Shown piece by piece: positions 1 to 5,223 of a stretch of DNA of 5,223 bases. Under the pieces are notes generated by a model. That model did not search any database. It worked only from the letters and a program-made list of their open reading frames with translations, and was not told the origin of the DNA. The stretch's first letter is position 1. Every line of letters starts with the position of its first letter. Made by a program: the position numbers and the translations under genes. The stretch covers positions 1 through 5,223 of the forward strand of contig JASLHP010000115.1 of NCBI GenBank assembly GCA_030149625.1, given 5' to 3'. This DNA is from Solirubrobacteraceae bacterium. Lineage in GTDB: Bacteria > Actinomycetota > Thermoleophilia > Solirubrobacterales > Solirubrobacteraceae.

Positions 1-1284
<1,284 letters not shown>

Positions 1285-1294
1285 TCGGCGTTGG

Positions 1295-1300
1295 ATCTTA
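1295..1300 (-). promoter_or_regulatory. Possible -10 element for pccB (near-leaderless start)
   Basis: On the minus strand the hexamer TAAGAT fits the actinobacterial TANNNT -10 pattern and ends 10 bases before the pccB ATG. Transcription starting about 7 bases downstream would leave a leader of only a few bases, which agrees with the lack of a recognisable ribosome binding site. No good -35 hexamer is seen 16-18 bases upstream. This is inferred from pattern and spacing only. Confidence 0.3.
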
Positions 1301-1386
1301 TCCGTGCCGCGTCTGCGTCGGCCGGTGACGCGGCGTGCCCGCTCGGGCGATCGGAGACATCGAGACCGAAACCGAGCCGCAATTCA

Positions 1387-1400
1387 CAGGCCACGGCCTG
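1387..1400. promoter_or_regulatory. 14-bp palindrome CAGGCC-AC-GGCCTG, possible operator
   Basis: Two perfect 6-base inverted half-sites flank a 2-base centre, in the middle of the divergent intergenic region. This symmetry would suit a dimeric regulator, and the position would let it act on both genes. Short G/C palindromes also arise by chance in DNA of this composition, and no regulator gene lies in the window, so this is only a candidate. Confidence 0.25.
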
Positions 1401-1437
1401 GGCAAAAGCCCGCCTGTCCGGCGGGCTCTGATTTGCC
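1401..1437 (-). terminator. Strong intergenic hairpin with a short T-run on the minus strand
   Basis: AGCCCGCC (1407-1414) pairs perfectly with GGCGGGCT (1420-1427) around the 5-base loop TGTCC. Outer arms GGCAAA (1401-1406) and TTTGCC (1432-1437) also pair, with a 4-base CTGA bulge on the right. Read on the minus strand the inner stem is followed directly by TTTTGCC, like an intrinsic terminator. No minus-strand gene ends just upstream of it, however, so it may instead be a leader or attenuator structure on a longer pccB transcript, or stop antisense transcription. The hairpin is directly visible; its role is uncertain. Confidence 0.45.
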
Positions 1438-1443
1438 TATACC
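1438..1443 (+). promoter_or_regulatory. Possible -10 element for the flippase-like gene
   Basis: TATACC lies 12 bases before the GTG at 1456 and is preceded at short distance by a TG, somewhat like an extended -10. No convincing -35 is seen. It abuts the right arm of the intergenic hairpin, so the hairpin DNA would lie inside the promoter. Weak pattern-based call. Confidence 0.2.
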
Positions 1444-1455
1444 CTCGCTGGCCGC

Positions 1456-2535
1456 GTGGCTATCGAGTCGAGACGGCGTTCAACGTCGACCATCAACATC
1501 GAGACGCGAGCACGGCGAGCAGGCGCGCTCGCTCACAGGGCGGCGGTCGCGGGCCGCTCGCGGGTGTTCGTCAAAGTCGCGACGGTCATGGTCACCGTCG
1601 TCTTCTCGTATCTGGCTTTGAACGCGATCAGCTTCGACGTCGCGCGGCGAGCGCTCGCCGACAGCGACTACTGGTGGCTGCTTCCGGCGCTGCTCGCGTT
1701 CGCGCTCGGCAACGTCGCACGCGCGCTGCGCTGGCGAGCGCTGTTCACGCTGAGCAGACGCCCTCCCGCCACCGCCACGCTCAACGCGATGCTGCTCGGC
1801 TACTTCTACAACAGCATCTTGCCCGCCCGCGCAGGCGAGGCCGCCCGGGTCCTGGTGCTCACACGGCGCAGCTCGTCGGTCCCCGTCGAAGTCACCGGAA
1901 CGATCGTGCTGGAGCGTCTGTACGACCTCGCGGTGCTCTTGTTGGCGTTCTTCGTCGCCCTGCCTTGGTTGCCGCGCGTCAGCTGGTTCGGACCGGCTGC
2001 GATCATGGGCGCCGCGCTTGCACTCGCGATCGTCCTAGCGGTGATCGCGCTGGCGGTCTTCGAAGATCGTCCCCTGCGTCTGCTGCTACGGCCGTTGGCG
2101 AGATTCTCGCCGTTCTCGGATGCACGGTTGGAGCGCAGCCTCGAAGAGCTCACCCACGGGCTCAGCGGCCTTCGTTGCCCGCGCGTGGCGCTGGAGGCGT
2201 CCCTGCTGACGGTTGCGGCGTGGATGTTCTCGGTGCTGTGCACGTATCTCATGACCCTCGCCTTCCATCTCCATCTATCGTTCGCATCCGGGGTGCTCGT
2301 CGTGGTCGCCATCGGTCTGAGCATGGTCCTGCCCTCGCCGCCCGCCGCGGTCGGCGTATTCGAGGGCGCCACGCTGCTCGCGCTCGAGGCATACAAGATC
2401 CCCGCCTCGGGAGCGCTCCCGTACGCGGTCGTGCTGCATCTCGTGAACTTCGTGCCATTCTTGTTCGTGGGCGTCCTGCTGCTGCGATACAACGCACGCA
2501 ATCCAGTCGCGACGGAGGTAGCTCGTAGCTCGTAG
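1456..2535 (+). CDS. Polytopic membrane protein, lysylphosphatidylglycerol synthase TM-region/flippase-like (YbhN, UPF0104) family
   Basis: Predicted inner-membrane protein of 359 residues, close to the usual 300-350 for stand-alone members of this family, which resembles the flippase part of MprF. It may move or handle a lipid or lipid-linked sugar, but the substrate cannot be read from sequence. Hydrophobic segments lie at about residues 38-56, 72-88, 152-171, 179-202, 247-271, 275-295 and 321-345. Family marks are RALRWRALF (89-97), YNSILPARAGEAARVLVL (118-135), LERLYDL (152-158) and LPSPPAAVGVFE (292-303). No soluble aminoacyl-transferase domain follows, so it is not a full MprF. The frame has a stop at 1429-1431. 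GTG 1456 is the first possible start, but no ribosome binding site is seen and residues 1-36 are Arg-rich and non-conserved-looking. GTG 1564 (residue 37) or ATG 1588 (residue 45) are plausible alternatives. It is monocistronic here, divergent from pccB and convergent with asd. Confidence 0.85.
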   Translation: MAIESRRRSTSTINIETRARRAGALAHRAAVAGRSRVFVKVATVMVTVVFSYLALNAISFDVARRALADSDYWWLLPALLAFALGNVARALRWRALFTLSRRPPATATLNAMLLGYFYNSILPARAGEAARVLVLTRRSSSVPVEVTGTIVLERLYDLAVLLLAFFVALPWLPRVSWFGPAAIMGAALALAIVLAVIALAVFEDRPLRLLLRPLARFSPFSDARLERSLEELTHGLSGLRCPRVALEASLLTVAAWMFSVLCTYLMTLAFHLHLSFASGVLVVVAIGLSMVLPSPPAAVGVFEGATLLALEAYKIPASGALPYAVVLHLVNFVPFLFVGVLLLRYNARNPVATEVARSS

Positions 2536-2538
2536 CGC
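2518..2538 (+). repeat. Three 7-bp tandem units at the 3' end of the flippase-like gene
   Basis: GTAGCTC, GTAGCTC and GTAGCGC follow each other without a gap, and the TAG stop codon (2533-2535) lies in the third unit. Because the unit is not a multiple of three, gain or loss of one copy would change the reading frame at the extreme C-terminus. The array is very short and may be a chance result. Confidence 0.5.
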
Positions 2539-2595
2539 TCGGCGCAGGTTGAGATCGCCTCGATCCGAATCGGCGGAGACGCGGGCGAGCCCCGC
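2536..2595. other. Convergent intergenic gap between the flippase-like gene and asd
   Basis: This 60-bp gap separates two 3' ends, where a bidirectional terminator would be expected. Apart from a 5-bp stem GCGGG/CCCGC with loop CGAGC at 2581-2595, and a 4-bp stem CGAT/ATCG around 2551-2562, I see no strong hairpin and no T-run on either strand. Termination here may be Rho-dependent. Confidence 0.4.
2581..2595 (-). terminator. Weak hairpin just after the asd stop codon
   Basis: GCGGG (2581-2585) and CCCGC (2591-2595) can form a 5-bp all-GC stem with a 5-base loop immediately downstream of the asd TGA. Read on the minus strand the stem is followed by GTCTCC, not by a T-run. It could help termination or mRNA end stability, but evidence is thin. 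Confidence 0.2.
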
Positions 2596-3660
2596 TCAGG
2601 TCGGCATCGTCTGCGCCGCCTCGCGTCCGTACACGAGCCCGCGCTCGTGCAGCAGCTCGGCAATCTGCACGGCGTTGGTCGCCGCGCCCTTGCGCAGGTT
2701 GTCGGCGACGATCCACATGTCGAGCGCGCGCTCGTGGCCCGGATCGCGGCGGATGCGCCCGACGAACACCTCGTCGCGGCCCGCGGCGTCGATCGCGAGC
2801 GGATACAGCGCGGCGCCGGGGTCGTCGAGCACGGCCACGCCGGGCGCGGCGTCGAGCAGCTCGCGGGCGCGCTCGGGCGAGAGCTGCTCGCGCGTCTGCA
2901 CGTTGACGGCCTCGGAATGGCCGGTTACGACGGGCACGCGCACGCACGTGGCGCTGACGCGGATGTCGGCGTCGCCGAGGATCTTGCGCGTCTCGTTGAT
3001 CAGCTTGCGCTCCTCGTCGGTGTGGTCCTCGCCAGGCGCGAACGAGCCGGCGTGCGGCAGCGCGTTGAACGCGATCTGGTGCGCGTATGCGCCCGGCGCG
3101 CCGATCTCGCGCTCGTGCAGCAGCGCGTGGGACTGGTCGAGCAGCTCGTCGACCGCCTGCCTGCCGGTGCCCGACACCGCCTGATAGGTGCTGATCACGA
3201 GCCGCTCGATGCCGGCCTCGTCGTGGATCGGCTTCAGCGCCACGACCATCTGCATCGTCGAGCAGTTCGGGTTGGCGACGATGCCCTGGTGTCCGTCGAG
3301 CGCCTCCGGATTGACCTCGCTGACGACGAGCGGCACGTCGTCCTGCATGCGCCAGCGCGAGGAGTTGTCGACCACGACCGCGCCCGCCTGCGCGAAGCGC
3401 GGCGCCCACTCGCCCGAGGTGGAGCCGCCGGCGGAGAACAAGGCGATGTCAAAGCCCTGGATCGAGTCGTCGTCGAGACCTCTCACGGTCAGATCGGCGC
3501 CGCCGGGCGCGGCGGCGGCGAGCACGCGTCCGGCCGAGCGCGCCGAAGCAAACGGCACGATCTCGCGCGCGGGGAACGAGCGCTCGCGCAGCAGCTCGAG
3601 CATCAGCGTGCCGACCTGGCCGGTCGCGCCGACGACCGCGACTCGGTAGCCATCGTCCAT
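2596..3660 (-). CDS. asd: Aspartate-semialdehyde dehydrogenase
   Basis: Catalyses NADPH-dependent reductive dephosphorylation of L-aspartyl-4-phosphate to L-aspartate-4-semialdehyde, the branch point to lysine/diaminopimelate, threonine and methionine. Cytoplasmic. At 354 residues it is a normal full-length enzyme. The N-terminal dinucleotide-binding loop GATGQVG is at residues 11-17. The catalytic cysteine is Cys133 in NPNCST, followed by the substrate-contacting STYQAVSG (157-164, Gln160). EERKLINETRKIL lies at 216-228, the catalytic His is expected to be His248 in RVPVVTGHS, and the C-terminal cofactor-side segment DNLRKGAATNAVQIAE is at 320-335. The ATG at 3660 puts the Rossmann strand 6 residues in, as expected; there is only a weak GAAAG upstream. 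It starts 19 bp after the small membrane-protein gene on the same strand, so it may be the last gene of that transcript. The usual partner, aspartate kinase, is not in the window. Confidence 0.96.
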   Translation of the reverse strand: MDDGYRVAVVGATGQVGTLMLELLRERSFPAREIVPFASARSAGRVLAAAAPGGADLTVRGLDDDSIQGFDIALFSAGGSTSGEWAPRFAQAGAVVVDNSSRWRMQDDVPLVVSEVNPEALDGHQGIVANPNCSTMQMVVALKPIHDEAGIERLVISTYQAVSGTGRQAVDELLDQSHALLHEREIGAPGAYAHQIAFNALPHAGSFAPGEDHTDEERKLINETRKILGDADIRVSATCVRVPVVTGHSEAVNVQTREQLSPERARELLDAAPGVAVLDDPGAALYPLAIDAAGRDEVFVGRIRRDPGHERALDMWIVADNLRKGAATNAVQIAELLHERGLVYGREAAQTMPT

Positions 3661-3679
3661 GGCTTTCAGAGTACCGCCG

Positions 3680-4192
3680 TCAGGCGCCTGTTTGGGCGAC
3701 CATGAAATAGATCGTCAGCAGGATCAGCGCGTTCCCGAACAGGTTGACCAGGAACAGCTGCCGCCTCAACGCTTTGTACTCCGCGCCGAACGCCACCTCG
3801 CGTGTTTCCGGCGAAGCCGCGTCGCTCGCCGCGATGTCACGCTCGGACAGCTCCGCCAGGCGCCGCTCACGAGGCGCGAAGAACGCGCCTCCCAGGGCGC
3901 CCAAGACGATGATCGCTCCGAAGCCCCACTGCACGTAGAAGTCGCTCCAGGAGTGCAGTTTGCTGGCCAGGTAGATGCCCGCCAGCAGCGCCAGCGCCAT
4001 GAACGGCGAGATCACGAGCTTGCCGACCGAGTCCTGGATCCTGTGCAGGCCCGGCATCGAGCGCGGCTCGCTGCGCACGCCCACCCAGTACATGACCGGA
4101 TACGCGAACGTGACGCCGAACGCGATCACGATCGAGGCGATGTGGACGGCGAGGACGAGCGTGAAGAAGGTGACGGCGGGGATCGCGATCAT
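3680..4192 (-). CDS. Small four-helix integral membrane protein, DUF2269-like
   Basis: Protein of 170 residues with no known function that I can name. Four hydrophobic segments are visible at about residues 7-32, 56-77, 86-106 and 146-166, with a charged loop (107-145, rich in Arg and Glu) before the last helix. His17 lies in the first helix and His50 in the loop before the second. This layout, with a histidine in helix 1 and a basic patch after helix 3 (PRERRLAEL), resembles DUF2269-type predicted membrane proteins, but the match is from memory of the family pattern. ATG 4192 is the start because an in-frame TAG lies four codons upstream at about 4202-4204; the Shine-Dalgarno is weak (an AGG in that region). 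It lies 44 bp downstream of the mutase gene and 19 bp upstream of asd on the same strand. A heme or metal role for the histidines is speculation. Confidence 0.75.
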   Translation of the reverse strand: MIAIPAVTFFTLVLAVHIASIVIAFGVTFAYPVMYWVGVRSEPRSMPGLHRIQDSVGKLVISPFMALALLAGIYLASKLHSWSDFYVQWGFGAIIVLGALGGAFFAPRERRLAELSERDIAASDAASPETREVAFGAEYKALRRQLFLVNLFGNALILLTIYFMVAQTGA

Positions 4193-4202
4193 CGCTGCAG
4201 CC

Positions 4203-4237
4203 TAAAGCTCGCGCGGGCGGCAACGGCGCCGCGAGCT
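4203..4237 (-). terminator. Hairpin overlapping the mutase stop codon, possible weak terminator or attenuator
   Basis: On the minus strand AGCTCGCG (4237-4230) pairs perfectly with CGCGAGCT (4213-4206), an 8-bp stem with a 16-base loop. The 3' arm is followed by T-T-A, so the run including the last stem base is TTT. The last base of the mutase TGA is the first base of the stem. The short T-run and large loop make it a weak terminator at best; it may partly separate the mutase from the downstream membrane-protein and asd genes. Confidence 0.4.
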
Positions 4238-5223
4238 CAGAACGTCGGCGCGTACTTGCCGAACACGTCCTGCATCGCCGCGCACACCTCGCCCATCGAG
4301 CAGCGGTCCTTCAGCGCCTGTCGGATCGCGGGGAGCAGGTTCTCAGCGCCACGCGCCACCTCACGCAGCTCATCCAGCCGCCGCTCGACCAGCACGCCAT
4401 CCCGGTCGCGCTTGAATTTTTCGAGTCGCCGCAGCTGTTCGCGCTCCGACTCGGGGTCCACGCGCAGCAGGTCCGGCACCTCGAGCGCATCTTCCTCGTA
4501 CTTGTTGACGCCGACGACGATGTCCTGGCCGATGCGGTAGCGCTCCTGGTAGCCCCACGCCGACTCGTCGATCTCGCCGGTGATGAACTCGATCGCGTGC
4601 ACCGAGCCGCCGAGCGCGTCCACCTTCGCGATCAGCTCGTTCGCGCGCGCTTCGATCTCGTCCGTCAGCGACTCGACGAAGTACGAGCCCGCGAACGGGT
4701 CCACCGTGTCGGTCGCGCCCGACTCGTGCGCGAGGATCTGCTGCGTGCGCAGCGCGATTTTCGCGGCGCGCTCCGTCGGCAGCGCCAGCGCCTCGTCGAA
4801 GCCGTTCGTGTGCAGCGACTGCGTGCCGCCGCACACCGCCGCGAAGCCCTGCAGCGCCACGCGCACGATGTTGTTCTCCGGCTGCTGCGCCGTCAGCGTC
4901 ACGCCGCCCGTCTGCGTGTGGAAGCGCAGCATCGTCGCCTTCGGGTTCGTCGCGCCGAAGCGCTGTTTCATGATGTGCGCCCACATGCGCCTCGCCGCGC
5001 GGAACTTCGCGACCTCCTGGAACACGTTGTTGTGGCCATTGAAGAAGAACGCGAGGCGCGGCGCGAACTCGTCCACCGACAGGCCCTTGTCGATCGCCGC
5101 CTGCACGTACGCGATTCCCGACGACAGCGTGAACGCCACCTCCTGCACCGCCGAGCAGCCCTTCTCGCGGAAGTGGTAGCCCGAGATCGAGATCGTGTTC
5201 CACTTCGGCACGCGCTCCTGGCA
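4237..5223 (-). CDS. Cobalamin-dependent acyl-CoA mutase large subunit (methylmalonyl-CoA mutase type), C-terminal part; 5' end cut by window edge
   Basis: Catalytic subunit of a B12-dependent carbon-skeleton mutase, most likely converting methylmalonyl-CoA to succinyl-CoA by adenosylcobalamin radical chemistry in the cytoplasm. The frame is open from base 5223 to the TGA at 4239-4237 (328 sense codons); about 190-230 N-terminal residues are outside. WNTISISGYH carries the Tyr and His matching Tyr243/His244 of the Propionibacterium enzyme (His codon at 5175-5173). NPKATMLRFHTQTGG carries residues in the Lys321 and Gln330 positions, nine residues apart as in that enzyme. GGTQSLHTN, FDEALALPT, DPFAGSYFVE and GVNKYEE are further family signatures. 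The protein ends soon after VFGKYAPTF, with no DxHxxG cobalamin-binding domain, so it is the two-protein (large plus small subunit) type. Isobutyryl-CoA or another acyl-CoA mutase remains possible, because the residues that choose the substrate lie in the missing N-terminal barrel. A GTG at 5211 is internal, not the true start. Confidence 0.93.
   Translation of the reverse strand, partial: CQERVPKWNTISISGYHFREKGCSAVQEVAFTLSSGIAYVQAAIDKGLSVDEFAPRLAFFFNGHNNVFQEVAKFRAARRMWAHIMKQRFGATNPKATMLRFHTQTGGVTLTAQQPENNIVRVALQGFAAVCGGTQSLHTNGFDEALALPTERAAKIALRTQQILAHESGATDTVDPFAGSYFVESLTDEIEARANELIAKVDALGGSVHAIEFITGEIDESAWGYQERYRIGQDIVVGVNKYEEDALEVPDLLRVDPESEREQLRRLEKFKRDRDGVLVERRLDELREVARGAENLLPAIRQALKDRCSMGEVCAAMQDVFGKYAPTF

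Larger units (their letters stand above)
1285..1455. other. Divergent intergenic region between pccB and the flippase-like gene
   Basis: This 171-bp stretch separates the two divergent genes, so it should contain both promoters. It holds a TAAGAT -10 candidate for pccB, a short palindrome, a strong GC hairpin and a TATACC -10 candidate for the plus-strand gene. The frames that cross it are spill-over from shadow frames of the neighbouring GC-rich genes and show no recognisable protein. I see no tRNA-like T-loop and no cobalamin-riboswitch B12 box. Confidence 0.6.

Noticed and set aside
1285..1455. Possible riboswitch or tRNA in the divergent intergenic region
   Set aside because: I looked for a B12 box, a tRNA T-loop and a cloverleaf on both strands and found only one simple hairpin and a short palindrome.
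1335..2528. A 397-residue plus-strand frame overlapping the flippase-like gene
   Set aside because: It is Arg/Ala/Gly-rich without membrane segments or motifs, while the overlapping frame at 1456-2535 has conserved family motifs and clear hydrophobic helices.
1806..2663. A 285-residue minus-strand frame opposite the flippase-like gene that could have explained the minus-strand terminator-like hairpin
   Set aside because: Its composition is Ser/Arg/Thr/Ala-rich with no domain, it overlaps the 3' end of asd and it ends well before the hairpin, so it does not account for it.
2647..3705. A 352-residue plus-strand frame antisense to asd
   Set aside because: The minus strand encodes a full aspartate-semialdehyde dehydrogenase with catalytic Cys and His; the plus-strand product is a compositional shadow.

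Overview
The window is high-GC DNA (about two-thirds G+C by eye, with strong G/C at third codon positions). Protein sequences and gene style suggest an actinobacterium; a Thermoleophilia-like lineage (Solirubrobacter/Conexibacter type) is my impression only, because no marker gene here proves it. Five protein-coding genes fill nearly all of the sequence. Two run off the ends. I see no rRNA, tRNA, CRISPR array, insertion sequence or phage gene.

Layout. Positions 1-1284 (minus) hold most of an acyl-CoA carboxylase carboxyltransferase subunit of the propionyl-CoA carboxylase type (pccB); its C-terminus lies beyond base 1. Positions 1285-1455 are a divergent intergenic region with weak promoter-like elements, a 14-bp near-palindrome and a strong hairpin. 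Positions 1456-2535 (plus) encode a polytopic membrane protein of the lysylphosphatidylglycerol synthase/flippase-like (YbhN/UPF0104) family. A 60-bp convergent gap follows. Positions 2596-3660 (minus) encode aspartate-semialdehyde dehydrogenase (asd). Positions 3680-4192 (minus) encode a small four-helix membrane protein resembling DUF2269. Positions 4237-5223 (minus) carry the C-terminal part of a cobalamin-dependent acyl-CoA mutase large subunit of the methylmalonyl-CoA mutase type; its N-terminus lies beyond base 5223.

How they fit together. PccB with a biotin-carrying alpha subunit makes methylmalonyl-CoA from propionyl-CoA, and the mutase (after an epimerase) turns it into succinyl-CoA. 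The two ends of the window may therefore serve the same propionate/odd-chain/branched amino acid route, although they are separated by other genes and are not one operon. The mutase gene stops before any B12-binding domain, so the enzyme needs a separately encoded cobalamin-binding subunit that is not in this window. The mutase, the small membrane protein and asd are co-oriented with gaps of 44 and 19 bp and could share a transcript, with a possible attenuating hairpin just after the mutase stop codon. Asd belongs to lysine/diaminopimelate, threonine and methionine synthesis and has no obvious functional link to the mutase.

I found no convincing new biological system. This looks like ordinary core-metabolism chromosome. 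The items worth a second look are small: the split mutase, the intergenic hairpins, and possible leaderless or near-leaderless starts.
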